From the NCBI GenBank assembly GCA_900102235.1, contig FMVL01000012.1, forward strand, positions 35,760 to 99,759: a stretch of DNA of 64,000 bases, given 5' to 3'. Every line of letters begins with the position of its first letter. The first letter of the stretch is position 1. The notes under the pieces were generated by a model that saw only the letters and a list, made by a program, of their open reading frames with translations, searched no databases and was not told the origin of the DNA. Of this stretch, positions 8,356-18,848 are shown in pieces. This stretch comes from Lachnospiraceae bacterium XBB2008. Its GTDB lineage: Bacteria > Bacillota > Clostridia > Lachnospirales > Lachnospiraceae. Made by a program: the position numbers and the translations under genes.

Positions 8356-9429
8356 GTGAAAACCATGGATACTGTTATAGCAAGGATAGATCCGTCAAAC
8401 CCGGATCCCGGGATGATCAGTCGTGCAGGCGGGATCATCAGATCCGGAGGCCTGGTCGCTTTTCCGACGGAGACCGTATACGGTCTGGGCGGGGATGCGC
8501 TCTCGGGAGATTCCTCCCGGGCAATCTATGCAGCCAAGGGCAGACCGTCCGACAATCCCTTAATAGTTCATATAGCAGATATGAAGTCCTTAGGCCGGAT
8601 AGTAAAAAGCGTTCCGGATAAGGCTTATGCTCTGGCAGAGAAGTTCTGGCCGGGCCCGCTCACCATGATAATGGATAAATCCGATGAGGTGCCTTATGCG
8701 ACCACGGGAGGCCTTGATACCGTAGCGGTCAGATTTCCCTCAGATCCGGTGGCGCAGGCTTTCATCAGGGCAGCAGGAGGTTATGTGGCTGCGCCCAGTG
8801 CCAATCTCTCCGGCAAACCCTCACCCACATCGGGCAAATATGTGGTCGAAGACATGGACGGCCGCATTGACATGATCCTTTACGGAGACGATTCCGTGAT
8901 AGGCCTGGAGTCCACGATAGTGGATCTTACCGGCACTTCACCGGTGATACTCCGTCCGGGTTATATCACTCTTGAGATGTTAAGAAGCGTCCTTCCGGAT
9001 GTATCGGTCGATACTGCGCTTCTCGCCGATGATGACAAGACACCCCCGAAAGCTCCCGGAATGAAATACCGGCACTACGCGCCGAAGGGCGATCTGGTCA
9101 TAGTAGAGGGCGAACGCCCGGAAGTGATACAATATATTACAGATAAGCTTGTCGCAGATGCTTCTTTGGGCAAAAGGACCGGGGTCATCGCATCGACCCA
9201 GACCGCATCTTCATACAAGGCGGACGTTGTTCTTGATATGGGCGATGCCTCTGATCACGATGAGATAGCAAGAAGGCTTTTCGGGCTCCTGAGGGAAATG
9301 GATGACGAAGAGGTCGATTCGATCTACTCGGAGGCTGTGTCCGGTGAAGGAGTCGCGGCGGCGATAATGAACAGGCTGCTCAAGGCGGCAGGTCATAACA
9401 TAGTGGTTTTAGGCGATATACAGACTTGA
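8356..9429 (+). CDS. L-threonylcarbamoyladenylate synthase (Sua5/TsaC type)
   Basis: 357 aa. The YrdC domain (about 10-215) has GGLVAFPTETVYGLGGDA, KGRPSDNPLIVHI and APSANLSGKPSPTSG; a C-terminal Sua5 domain follows (from about 240). It makes threonylcarbamoyl-AMP from threonine, bicarbonate and ATP for the t6A37 tRNA modification. A GTG start directly abutting the previous stop (8353-8355) is chosen because CGGGAAT lies six bases upstream; an ATG at 8365 is the alternative. The two-domain length is normal for Sua5. Abutting genes suggest co-transcription with the GH18 protein and rpiB. Confidence 0.93.
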   Translation: MKTMDTVIARIDPSNPDPGMISRAGGIIRSGGLVAFPTETVYGLGGDALSGDSSRAIYAAKGRPSDNPLIVHIADMKSLGRIVKSVPDKAYALAEKFWPGPLTMIMDKSDEVPYATTGGLDTVAVRFPSDPVAQAFIRAAGGYVAAPSANLSGKPSPTSGKYVVEDMDGRIDMILYGDDSVIGLESTIVDLTGTSPVILRPGYITLEMLRSVLPDVSVDTALLADDDKTPPKAPGMKYRHYAPKGDLVIVEGERPEVIQYITDKLVADASLGKRTGVIASTQTASSYKADVVLDMGDASDHDEIARRLFGLLREMDDEEVDSIYSEAVSGEGVAAAIMNRLLKAAGHNIVVLGDIQT

Positions 9430-9457
9430 CAGGAGATATTCAGAAAGGAAAGATAAC

Positions 9458-9889
9458 ATGATAGCAATAGGAAGCGATCACGGCGGATTTGATCTGAAGG
9501 AAAAGGTCATCGAACATCTGAAGGAAACAGGATACGAAGTAAAGGATTTCGGCTGCTACGACAAGTCATCATGCGACTATCCCGAGTTCGGCAGAGCGGC
9601 TGCAAAAGCGGTAGCGAGCGGCGAGTGCGACCGCGGTATCGTGATATGCACGACCGGCATCGGGATATCGATCACAGCCAATAAGGTAAAGGGCATACGG
9701 TGCGCACTCTGTACCGATACATATCTTGCAAAGATGACGAGGCTCCACAACGACGCCAACATGCTCGCACTCGGAGCGGCAGACATAGGCACGGGGCTTG
9801 CGATGGACATAGTCGACATGTTCCTGAACACAGAGTTCTCCGGCGAGGAGAAACACGTCCGCAGGATCAATAAGATAGAGGAAGGCTGA
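9458..9889 (+). CDS. rpiB: Ribose-5-phosphate isomerase B
   Basis: 143 aa, the usual RpiB length. Starts MIAIGSDHGGFDLKE, with the catalytic Cys in VICTTGIGISITANKVKGIRCALC and the HNDANMLALGA motif. It interconverts ribose-5-phosphate and ribulose-5-phosphate in the pentose phosphate pathway. Most homologues read C-G-T-G-I-G; here the second residue is Thr. Ribosome site AGAAAGGAA at 9443-9451. Sua5 followed by rpiB is a common Bacillota order. Confidence 0.94.
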   Translation: MIAIGSDHGGFDLKEKVIEHLKETGYEVKDFGCYDKSSCDYPEFGRAAAKAVASGECDRGIVICTTGIGISITANKVKGIRCALCTDTYLAKMTRLHNDANMLALGAADIGTGLAMDIVDMFLNTEFSGEEKHVRRINKIEEG

Positions 9890-9908
9890 TACTCTTACTT
9901 CTGATATT

Positions 9909-11117
9909 ATGAAAAGACTCCGTGGGATAATCGCATACGCATTATGCGCGGTCATGATCGCAGACGGTGCTTTCATGACACAAGGAAATGTTGCGTATGC
10001 CGCCACGGCCGGAGCACTCGATCAGGCACGGGACGATTACGAGGATACCAGGGACAGGATCGAGGAGACATCCGGAGAGATAGACGATCTGACTTCCGAG
10101 CAGGCTTCACTGCAGGAAAGCCTGGATGCGCTCAACACCAAGCTGGAAGCCGCAGCCGATGTCCTCGAGAGGCTGGATGCCCAGATAGAGACGACCAAGA
10201 CGGAGATCGACCTTACCTGGGGCAAGATAGAGGAGCTTTCCGCTCAGGCCGACATGCTCCAGGAAAAAGCGAACGAGCAGTACGAACTGGTAAAAGCACA
10301 GATCAAATACATATACGAATGCGGCGATACGATGTATCTGGCGCTGCTCCGCGGAAGCGGCACATACTCCGATTACCTGAACCGCAACAGTTATATGGAG
10401 ATGTTCGCCGAGTACAATCAGACCAACATCAACAATCTTCAGGAGACCGGCAAGGCCCTTAAGGAGACTCAGGCTAAGTACGAAGAGGAACTCATCAAGC
10501 TCGAACGGGAAAAAGCGGAGCTCGATGAGTACGAGCAGGCCGTAGAGAAGCAGTACGAAGAGATCCGGCTCATGGTCGAAGAAGCTTCGGGCAAAGTTGC
10601 CGACTACAAAGCCCGCATCAGCAATGCGGAGGCGCGACTGGCGGAATACGAATCCCAACTTGCCGCGCAGGAAGAAAATATCGGAAATCTCGAGGCGCAG
10701 CTCGATGATGAACTGCAAAAGACCGTGGAGGCAGCCAACGCCGAGTGGCGTGAACTTGATAATGTGACCTATGATGCCTCCGACAGAAAACTCCTTGCGA
10801 ACCTTATCTGGTGTGAAGCCGGAAACGAAGAATATCTCGGACAGGTCGCTGTCGGAGCGGTGGTGATGAACCGCGTCATGAGTTCGGTCTTTCCGAACAC
10901 CATAGTCGGAGTGATCTACCAGGGCAAGCAGTTTTCCCCCGCATCCAGCGGCAGGCTTGCACTCGCTCTGTCCAGAGACAGCGCGACCGAGAGCTGCTAT
11001 AAAGCAGCGGACGCGGCCATGAGCGGCGTGAACAACATAGGCAGCTGCCTGTATTTCAGGACGCCTACATCCAAAGTGAACCCTAAGTATGTCATAGGGA
11101 ACCACTATTTCTATTAA
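9909..11117 (+). CDS. Secreted coiled-coil cell-wall hydrolase, SleB family
   Basis: 402 aa. A signal peptide (about 1-31, ending AYA-A), a long heptad-rich coiled coil (about 35-280) resembling the N-terminal half of CwlO/PcsB-type hydrolases, and a C-terminal hydrolase_2/SleB domain (about 290-402). Glu303 in LIWCEAGNE is the probable catalytic residue; VGAVVMNRVMSS and the GNHYFY end are typical. SleB-type enzymes are lytic transglycosylases acting on muropeptide glycan. No clear ribosome site precedes the ATG. The stop overlaps that of the convergent DUF402 gene. A second SleB protein with a different N-terminus is at 48520. Confidence 0.9.
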   Translation: MKRLRGIIAYALCAVMIADGAFMTQGNVAYAATAGALDQARDDYEDTRDRIEETSGEIDDLTSEQASLQESLDALNTKLEAAADVLERLDAQIETTKTEIDLTWGKIEELSAQADMLQEKANEQYELVKAQIKYIYECGDTMYLALLRGSGTYSDYLNRNSYMEMFAEYNQTNINNLQETGKALKETQAKYEEELIKLEREKAELDEYEQAVEKQYEEIRLMVEEASGKVADYKARISNAEARLAEYESQLAAQEENIGNLEAQLDDELQKTVEAANAEWRELDNVTYDASDRKLLANLIWCEAGNEEYLGQVAVGAVVMNRVMSSVFPNTIVGVIYQGKQFSPASSGRLALALSRDSATESCYKAADAAMSGVNNIGSCLYFRTPTSKVNPKYVIGNHYFY

Positions 11118-11593
11118 TTTGAAAATCTGTCCAGGGGAGAGGTGAGCTGATCAAGCTCGCCTTTATATATTTTCTCCAGAAGCGTATTCAGATTGACGAG
11201 GCAGGTATTCAGTTCCTCGCCCGTCATGAGCCCTTCGCGGACTGCCTCTGCGAGTTCGTCGAGGTCGACGACTTTGACGAAACCGTCGGGATATATGATG
11301 ACATCGGCGAGAAGATCCGTGACTAAGAGCGTATTCTCTTTTTCATCGGGGGTAAAAGAAACGATGTCGCAATATGTATACATCAGGGAATCGTCTTTAC
11401 GCTGGAAGCGGCTGACTTTCCAGCCTTCTTTCAGGTAATATACGGATGAACCGTGGTGAAGATCCTTCTTGGGACGGATGGTATTCCATGATGTCACTAT
11501 CACATTCTCATCCATGTGCAGAATGATATCGTCTTTGAGCGGGATGCATTCTGCGGGGATCAGACGCTTGCGATAGAGTTGTGGGTAGGACAT
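11114..11593 (-). CDS. DUF402 domain protein (Ntdp/YgaC-like)
   Basis: 159 aa. The segment YTYCDIVSF...TDLLADVIIYPDGFVKVVDLDELAEAVREG matches DUF402, whose tested members (e.g. Staphylococcus Ntdp) hydrolyse nucleoside tri- and diphosphates. Ribosome site GGAGGTTA seven bases before the ATG on the minus strand. It is divergent from the atp operon and tail-to-tail with the SleB gene (four shared bases). Substrate here is unknown. Confidence 0.8.
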   Translation of the reverse strand: MSYPQLYRKRLIPAECIPLKDDIILHMDENVIVTSWNTIRPKKDLHHGSSVYYLKEGWKVSRFQRKDDSLMYTYCDIVSFTPDEKENTLLVTDLLADVIIYPDGFVKVVDLDELAEAVREGLMTGEELNTCLVNLNTLLEKIYKGELDQLTSPLDRFSN

Positions 11594-11633
11594 CGGGTAA
11601 CCTCCGGGAAGGAAAGCGTGACTGTTTCTTAAT

Positions 11634-11662
11634 AAGTTACGCTCAAGTATGATTTAAGTCAA
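11634..11662 (-). promoter_or_regulatory. Candidate promoter of the DUF402 gene
   Basis: Minus-strand TTGACT (11657-11662), 17 bp, TAACTT (11634-11639). It is back to back with the atp operon promoter at 11666. Confidence 0.5.
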
Positions 11663-11665
11663 GCA

Positions 11666-11694
11666 TAGACATTGCCGTAAAAAGTAGGTATAAT
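11666..11694 (+). promoter_or_regulatory. Promoter of the ATP synthase operon
   Basis: TAGACA (11666-11671), 17 bp, consensus TATAAT (11689-11694), giving a short leader before the atpZ ATG at 11711. Confidence 0.75.
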
Positions 11695-11710
11695 TAAGAA
11701 GTTATATGTT

Positions 11711-12001
11711 ATGAAAGCGCTTATTACGATCACGCAGTTTGGCATAGATATGCTCGTTCCCATTTTCCTGTGTTCAATGGCCGGCAGATGGCTTGACGGG
11801 AAATTCGGTACATCGTGGATATTTATCCTGATGTTTTTTGTGGGAGCGGCGGCAGGTGCGGGCAATGTATACCGCCTGGCACGCAAACTGATGAACGAGA
11901 GCGACACTGTCAGGAACAGGGATCTGGCAGCAGGTGCTTCCGGAGAAGATGCGGCAGCGGATGTTCCCTATGAGGACCCGACCGAAGAAGATGAAGAATG
12001 A
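11711..12001 (+). CDS. atpZ: AtpZ-like F0F1 ATP synthase accessory protein
   Basis: 96 aa. Two membrane helices (about 3-25 and 34-57) separated by RWLDGKFGTSWIF, the signature of the AtpZ/AtpI family, then an acidic cytoplasmic tail. Members precede atp operons in Bacillota and have been linked to assembly or magnesium/calcium transport with AtpI. No strong ribosome site; the leader after the promoter is very short. It overlaps atpI by 11 bases. Confidence 0.85.
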   Translation: MKALITITQFGIDMLVPIFLCSMAGRWLDGKFGTSWIFILMFFVGAAAGAGNVYRLARKLMNESDTVRNRDLAAGASGEDAAADVPYEDPTEEDEE

Positions 12002-12404
12002 TCACAAATGGCCGGCTCCGCCGCGGATAGTCATAGAGATGTGGCTTGGAATAGCACTTTTTAACTGCCTGTGCATACTGATCGGGATATGGTTCGTCCC
12101 CGACCGTGCAAGATTCCTCACGGGACTGCTCCTCGGAGCGGCACTCGCATGTGCGGGATCCTACCACATATGGGCGACTCTCGACAGATCGGTCGACTCC
12201 CCCGATGAGAAGACCGCAGCCAGACGCGTCGGTACCGGATACATCATCCGATATATAGCGCTTATAGCACTTGTTCTTATATTGTACTTTACCGGGATAG
12301 GAAGCCCGTTTGCGGCGTTTGTAGGATATCTCGGATTGAAACCCGCGGCATATATGCAGCCCACGGTTCACAAGATGACTGACAGATTTTTACAACGGAG
12401 GTGA
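11991..12404 (+). CDS. atpI: ATP synthase subunit I (AtpI-like)
   Basis: 137 aa. Four membrane helices are visible (about 16-37, 40-61, 82-103, 105-122). Position between atpZ and atpB and a lone Arg/Asp-rich loop after helix 2 fit the AtpI family, proposed to help c-ring assembly. The start at 11991 is chosen over an in-frame ATG at 11934 because the latter would overlap atpZ by about 70 bases, while GAAGAAG lies before 11991. Confidence 0.75.
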   Translation: MKNDHKWPAPPRIVIEMWLGIALFNCLCILIGIWFVPDRARFLTGLLLGAALACAGSYHIWATLDRSVDSPDEKTAARRVGTGYIIRYIALIALVLILYFTGIGSPFAAFVGYLGLKPAAYMQPTVHKMTDRFLQRR

Positions 12405-12408
12405 GAGT

Positions 12409-13128
12409 ATGGCGCAGGGCATACTGCTCTCGGCAGACAATCTGGACTTTATGATCCACGGAGTGTTCTCCTACACTCTGTTCGGTCAGGAGGTATGGAT
12501 CACCACTTCACATGTGTGTATCCTGATAGTTTTCCTGGTACTGGTCGGATTCTTCATTGCGGCCAGGATCACAATGAACAAGGCCACCGAGGTCCCCGGC
12601 ACGTTCCAGAATATCATCGAGCTCATCGTTGAGAAACTTGACGGAATGGTCGGCGGCGTCATGGGTAAGTGGTCACCCAAGTTCCGCAACTACATAGGAA
12701 CGATATTCTTATTCATCCTGCTTAGCAATATCTCGGGCTTATTCGGGCTCAGACCGCCCACGGCTGACTATGGTACGACTCTTGCACTCGGTCTTATCAC
12801 ATTCACACTGATACACTATAACGAATTCAAGCACCAGAAGGTTAAGGGGGTCATCAAAGGACTCTGCGATCCCTGGCCGATATGGGCTCCGATCAATATC
12901 ATCGGCGAACTTGCCGTTCCCGTATCGTTGTCGCTGCGTCTTTTCGCAAACGTCCTGTCAGGACTCGTTATGACAACACTGATCTACGGACTGCTCGGTA
13001 AGATCGCGGTCATCTGGCCCGCAGCTCTCCACGTTTACCTGGATCTGTTCTCGGGCGCGATACAGACATATGTTTTCTGTATGCTGACGATGACATATAT
13101 AACCAATGCGTGTACGACTGAGTCATGA
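12409..13128 (+). CDS. atpB: ATP synthase F0 subunit a
   Basis: 239 aa with five to six membrane helices. The conserved Arg of the ion path is in LSLRLFANVLSG near residue 182; the helix ending PTADYGTTLALGLITF and the C-terminal QTYVFCMLTMTYI are typical. With the c ring it forms the ion channel of F0. Ribosome site GGAGGTGAG at 12399-12407. Its stop codon opens a 10-bp intercistronic hairpin. Confidence 0.95.
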   Translation: MAQGILLSADNLDFMIHGVFSYTLFGQEVWITTSHVCILIVFLVLVGFFIAARITMNKATEVPGTFQNIIELIVEKLDGMVGGVMGKWSPKFRNYIGTIFLFILLSNISGLFGLRPPTADYGTTLALGLITFTLIHYNEFKHQKVKGVIKGLCDPWPIWAPINIIGELAVPVSLSLRLFANVLSGLVMTTLIYGLLGKIAVIWPAALHVYLDLFSGAIQTYVFCMLTMTYITNACTTES

Positions 13129-13164
13129 GCCCTGCTCATGACTCTGAAGAACCTTCGGTTCTTC
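13121..13164 (+). other. Two tandem intercistronic hairpins between atpB and atpE
   Basis: AGTCATGAGC-CCT-GCTCATGACT (13121-13143) and GAAGAACC-TTC-GGTTCTTC (13146-13164), both perfect with 3-base loops. No T-run follows, so they are more likely mRNA stability or processing elements than terminators. They precede the gene whose product is needed in the most copies. Confidence 0.8.
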
Positions 13165-13188
13165 TGCACATAAACCATACTTACATAA

Positions 13189-13455
<267 letters not shown>

Positions 13456-13491
13456 GGAGCCTCTATTATTCTGGAAAGGAGGCAATGACAC

Positions 13492-14007
13492 ATGACAAGA
13501 TTATTCGATCTGGATCTTCAGCTCCTGTCCGATGCGGTGCTGATGATCATAGCTGTCTTCGTATTGTTCATGCTGGCCAGCTACCTGTTCTTCAATCCTG
13601 TCCGCGATATGCTGAAGAAGCGTCAGGAAAAGATTCAGGGTGAACTCGACGAAGCCGCTTCCGATATGGAAAAGGCAAGTGCGCTGAAGGCCGAATACGA
13701 AGAAAAGCTTAGTAAGGTCGACAGAGAAGCCGAGGGTATACTTGCCGAGGCCCGTAAGAAAGCTCTCGATAACGAGAAGCACATAATCGACGAGGCCCGT
13801 GCTGAAGCCGCTGCTATCATTGACAGAGCCCGCTCGGAAGCTGAGCTCGAGAAGAAGAAAGCGGCCGACGAAGTCAAGAAAGAGATGGTCGTTCTGGCAT
13901 CCATGATGGCAGGAAAGGTCGTAAGTCAGAATATCGACACGACTGTTCAGGATCAGATCATCGATGATACCCTTGCGCAGATGGGAACTTCCACATGGCT
14001 AAACTGA
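13492..14007 (+). CDS. atpF: ATP synthase F0 subunit b
   Basis: 171 aa. One N-terminal membrane helix (about 12-31) and a long charged, Ala-rich helix (about 40-135) that forms the peripheral stalk. FNPVRDMLKKRQEKIQGELDEA is typical of b. Ribosome site AAAGGAGG at 13475-13482. It overlaps atpH by 13 bases. Confidence 0.95.
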   Translation: MTRLFDLDLQLLSDAVLMIIAVFVLFMLASYLFFNPVRDMLKKRQEKIQGELDEAASDMEKASALKAEYEEKLSKVDREAEGILAEARKKALDNEKHIIDEARAEAAAIIDRARSEAELEKKKAADEVKKEMVVLASMMAGKVVSQNIDTTVQDQIIDDTLAQMGTSTWLN

Positions 14008-14540
14008 TATCTTCAGCATATGCCGATGCGTTGTTCGAGCTCGCCATCGAAAAGAACAAGGCCGGTGAATGGAAAGAGGAGATAGAAGGTATCAGGACCA
14101 TTTTGCAGGAGAATCCCCAGTTTAACGATCTGATGCTTCATCCCCGTGTGCTTAAAGAGGAGAAGTTGAAGCTTGCTGAGGAAGCTTTTGCAGGGAAAGC
14201 GGATCCCGAGGTGACCGGGCTCATCCGTATCGTCATCGAAAAAGGACGATACTCCGAGATCGATTCCATATTCGCTAGATTCATCGATCTTGTAAAAGAG
14301 TATGAAGGTATCGGTGTGGCTTGGGTCACGACCGCAAAGGAGCTGAGCGCGGCACAGAAATCCGCTGTGGAAAAGAAACTGTTGGAGACTACAGATTATA
14401 AGACTATGGAGATGCACTTCATCGTTGACGAGCAGGTGATCGCAGGTATGGTCATCCGTATAGGCGATACCGTAGTGGATTCCACAGTCCGTACCAGACT
14501 GGAAGGACTTACCAGAAGTCTTCTCCAGGCGCAGGTATAG
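13995..14540 (+). CDS. atpH: ATP synthase F1 subunit delta
   Basis: 181 aa, usual length. Starts AKLISSAYADALFELAIEKNK (the YA.ALFELA signature) and ends with the IGDTVVDSTVRTRLEGLTRSL motif. It joins the peripheral stalk b subunits to the alpha/beta head. Overlap with atpF points to coupled translation. Confidence 0.95.
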   Translation: MAKLISSAYADALFELAIEKNKAGEWKEEIEGIRTILQENPQFNDLMLHPRVLKEEKLKLAEEAFAGKADPEVTGLIRIVIEKGRYSEIDSIFARFIDLVKEYEGIGVAWVTTAKELSAAQKSAVEKKLLETTDYKTMEMHFIVDEQVIAGMVIRIGDTVVDSTVRTRLEGLTRSLLQAQV

Positions 14541-14576
14541 CAGAGTGTATTAGTAAAGAAAGGTGCGTACGGATCT

Positions 14577-16079
14577 ATGAATTTGAGACCGGAAGAGATT
14601 AGTTCTGTTATCAAAGAACAGATAAGCAGATATGCGGCTACGCTCGAAGTATCCGAAGTGGGTACAGTCATTCAGGTGGCCGACGGTATCGCTCGTGTGC
14701 ATGGACTCAACAAGGCTATGCAGGGAGAACTTCTGGAGTTCCCCGGTGAAGTTTACGGCATGGTCATGAACCTTGAGGAAGATAATGTCGGTGCGGTTCT
14801 TCTCGGCTCCGGCAATATCAGCGAGGGTGATACGGTCAAGACTACCGGACGAGTTGTTGAGGTACCTGCCGGCGACTGCATGCTGGGACGTGTTGTAAAC
14901 GCTCTCGGCCAGCCCATAGACGGCAAGGGACCGATCCAGACAGACAAGTACCGTAAGATCGAGCGAGTTGCATCGGGCGTTATCACACGTAAGTCGGTTG
15001 ATACTCCCCTTCAGACAGGTATCAAGGCTATCGACTCGATGGTTCCTATCGGAAGAGGACAGCGTGAGCTGATCATCGGCGACAGACAGACAGGTAAGAC
15101 CGCTGTTGCGATCGATACGATCATCAACCAGAAGGGACAGGGTGTGTACTGTATCTACGTGGCTATCGGCCAGAAGGCTTCGACGGTTGCGGGTATAGTT
15201 AAGACACTTGAAGAATACAATGCCATGGATTATACGACGGTAGTTGCCGCTACCGCATCCGAGATGGCTCCCCTTCAGTATATTGCTCCTTATTCGGGAT
15301 GCGCTATCGGTGAAGAGTGGATGGAGAACGGCAAGGACGTTCTGGTCATCTATGATGACTTGAGTAAGCACGCCGTTGCATACAGAACACTCTCACTGCT
15401 CCTTAAACGTCCGCCCGGACGTGAGGCATATCCCGGTGATGTATTCTATCTTCACTCGAGACTTCTCGAGAGAGCTGCCCGCATGAGCGAGGAGTACGGC
15501 GGAGGTTCCCTTACCGCACTTCCCATCATCGAGACCCAGGCAGGCGATGTATCCGCATACATCCCCACCAATGTCATCTCGATCACGGACGGACAGATCT
15601 ACCTCGAGACAGAGATGTTCAACTCCGGTTTCCGTCCCGCCATTAACGCCGGTCTGTCGGTTTCCCGAGTAGGTGGTGCCGCACAGATCAAGGCCATGAA
15701 GAAGATCGCAGCTCCCATTCGTGTGGAACTTGCTCAGTACAGAGAGCTTGCAGCTTTTGCACAGTTTGGATCCGAGCTTGATGACGATACGAGAGAGAAG
15801 CTTGCACAGGGCGAAAGGATCAGAGAGATCCTCAAGCAGCCTCAGTATCAGCCCATGCCGGTTCAGTACCAGGTTCTCATCATCTTCGTTGCTACTAACA
15901 AGATGCTCCTGGATGTGCCCACGGGTGATGTTACGAGATTCGAGAAGGAGTTCTTCGAGTTTATCGATACCAAGTATCCCGAGATCCCTCAGGAGATCGC
16001 GGACACCAAGGTGATCTCGGACGAGCTCGATCCCAAGATCCGCAAGGCAGTGGAAGAGTTCAAGAAGAACTTCAAGTAA
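14577..16079 (+). CDS. atpA: ATP synthase F1 subunit alpha
   Basis: 500 aa. The start [14 protein letters not shown], Walker [10 protein letters not shown] near residue 169, and the signature [17 protein letters not shown] near 358 are all present. It is the non-catalytic nucleotide-binding subunit of the F1 head and carries the arginine finger in SRVGG. Length and operon position are normal. Confidence 0.98.
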   Translation: MNLRPEEISSVIKEQISRYAATLEVSEVGTVIQVADGIARVHGLNKAMQGELLEFPGEVYGMVMNLEEDNVGAVLLGSGNISEGDTVKTTGRVVEVPAGDCMLGRVVNALGQPIDGKGPIQTDKYRKIERVASGVITRKSVDTPLQTGIKAIDSMVPIGRGQRELIIGDRQTGKTAVAIDTIINQKGQGVYCIYVAIGQKASTVAGIVKTLEEYNAMDYTTVVAATASEMAPLQYIAPYSGCAIGEEWMENGKDVLVIYDDLSKHAVAYRTLSLLLKRPPGREAYPGDVFYLHSRLLERAARMSEEYGGGSLTALPIIETQAGDVSAYIPTNVISITDGQIYLETEMFNSGFRPAINAGLSVSRVGGAAQIKAMKKIAAPIRVELAQYRELAAFAQFGSELDDDTREKLAQGERIREILKQPQYQPMPVQYQVLIIFVATNKMLLDVPTGDVTRFEKEFFEFIDTKYPEIPQEIADTKVISDELDPKIRKAVEEFKKNFK

Positions 16080-16107
16080 GATCTGACAAAAGGAACAGGT
16101 AAACGCT

Positions 16108-16998
16108 ATGGCCTCAATGAGAGACATAAAAAGGCGTAGAAGCAGTATACAGAGCACTCAGCAGATAACCAAGGCCATGAAGCTTGTATCAACGGTCAAG
16201 CTTCAGCGTGCCAAGGGCCGTGCCGAGAGTGCCAAGCCCTATTTCGACGCAGTATATCAGACTATCACGTCTGTCCTGTCCAAGACTTCGGGAATCACTC
16301 ATCCTCTTTTGACCGGTTCCGATTCCGACCGCGTGGGTATCATAGTCCTTACCTCCAACAGAGGTCTGGCCGGAGGTTATAACTCCAACATGGTACGCCT
16401 TATCCGCGATTCGGGATTTGATCCTGACAAGACCGATATCTATAACATCGGTAAAAAAGGTCGCGACGGCTTAAAGAGGGGCGGATACAACATCGTCGGA
16501 GATTTTTCCGATGCGATCGAATCACCCGCTTATCCCGATGCGATGAAGATAGGAGCCGATGTGCTTAAGGATTTTGTCGAAGGCAAGATCGGAAGCGTGT
16601 ATCTGGCATATACGAGATTTAAGAACACGGTCGTTCATCAGCCTACGCTTCTCAAACTTCTCCCCGTTGATGTGGAAGGAGTTCATGATGAGTACGAAGT
16701 GGATGACGATGCGATAGCCGAGAGCACCAATACCAAGGATGTGGTCATGAACTTCGAGCCGAACGAGGAAGAGGCTCTGGAGATGATCGTTCCCAAGTAT
16801 ATCAACCTGTTGATATACGGTGCGATGATCGAGGCTGTTGCCAGTGAGAACGGCGCCAGAATGCAGGCCATGGATTCTGCTACGAGCAACGCCGAAGATA
16901 TGATATCCAAGCTGTCCTTGCAGTATAACCGTGCAAGACAGGGTGCAATAACACAAGAGTTAACAGAGATTATAGCAGGTGCCAACGCTATATCTTAA
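16108..16998 (+). CDS. atpG: ATP synthase F1 subunit gamma
   Basis: 296 aa central rotor shaft. Both ends carry the family pattern: MASMRDIKRRRSSIQSTQQITKAMKLVS at the N-terminus and AMDSATSNAEDMISKLSLQYNRARQGAITQELTEI at the C-terminus. A middle insert near residues 195-215 (acidic, VDDDAIAESTN) is slightly longer than in many homologues. Confidence 0.97.
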   Translation: MASMRDIKRRRSSIQSTQQITKAMKLVSTVKLQRAKGRAESAKPYFDAVYQTITSVLSKTSGITHPLLTGSDSDRVGIIVLTSNRGLAGGYNSNMVRLIRDSGFDPDKTDIYNIGKKGRDGLKRGGYNIVGDFSDAIESPAYPDAMKIGADVLKDFVEGKIGSVYLAYTRFKNTVVHQPTLLKLLPVDVEGVHDEYEVDDDAIAESTNTKDVVMNFEPNEEEALEMIVPKYINLLIYGAMIEAVASENGARMQAMDSATSNAEDMISKLSLQYNRARQGAITQELTEIIAGANAIS

Positions 16999-17001
16999 TG
17001 A

Positions 17002-18417
<1,416 letters not shown>

Positions 18418-18443
18418 TCTGATTCGCACTCTTTGGAGGAATT

Positions 18444-18848
18444 ATGGCTGAAGGAAGCAAATTCAAGTTAAAAGTGATCACTCCGGACAGAGAGTTTTTC
18501 GAGGGTGATGTGGATATGGTCGAGTTCAACACGATGGAGGGAGAAGTCGGAATATATAAAGGACATATCCCGATATCCTTGTTCATTTCACCCGGCGTGC
18601 TCACCATCACCGCTGACGGAGAATCAAAGAATGCCGCACTCCATGCAGGTTTTGCCGAGGTCCTTCCCGACAGTGTGACCATACTTGCCGAGATCGTAGA
18701 GTGGCCCGAGGAGATCGATGTTGAAAGGGCCCAAAGCGCGAAGGAAAGAGCGGAAAGCCGTATCCGGGACGTGCTGGAGGGTACCGATATAGCCAGAGCC
18801 GAGCTTGCGCTCAGACGAGCAACGACGAGGATCGATGTCGCAAAATAA
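18444..18848 (+). CDS. atpC: ATP synthase F1 subunit epsilon
   Basis: 134 aa. The beta-sandwich half (about 1-88) has ITPDREFFEGDVDMVEFNTMEGEVGIYKGHIP; a helical hairpin (about 90-134) with an AERA-type turn follows. It couples the rotor to the c ring and can restrain ATP hydrolysis. It overlaps the next gene by 14 bases. Confidence 0.95.
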   Translation: MAEGSKFKLKVITPDREFFEGDVDMVEFNTMEGEVGIYKGHIPISLFISPGVLTITADGESKNAALHAGFAEVLPDSVTILAEIVEWPEEIDVERAQSAKERAESRIRDVLEGTDIARAELALRRATTRIDVAK

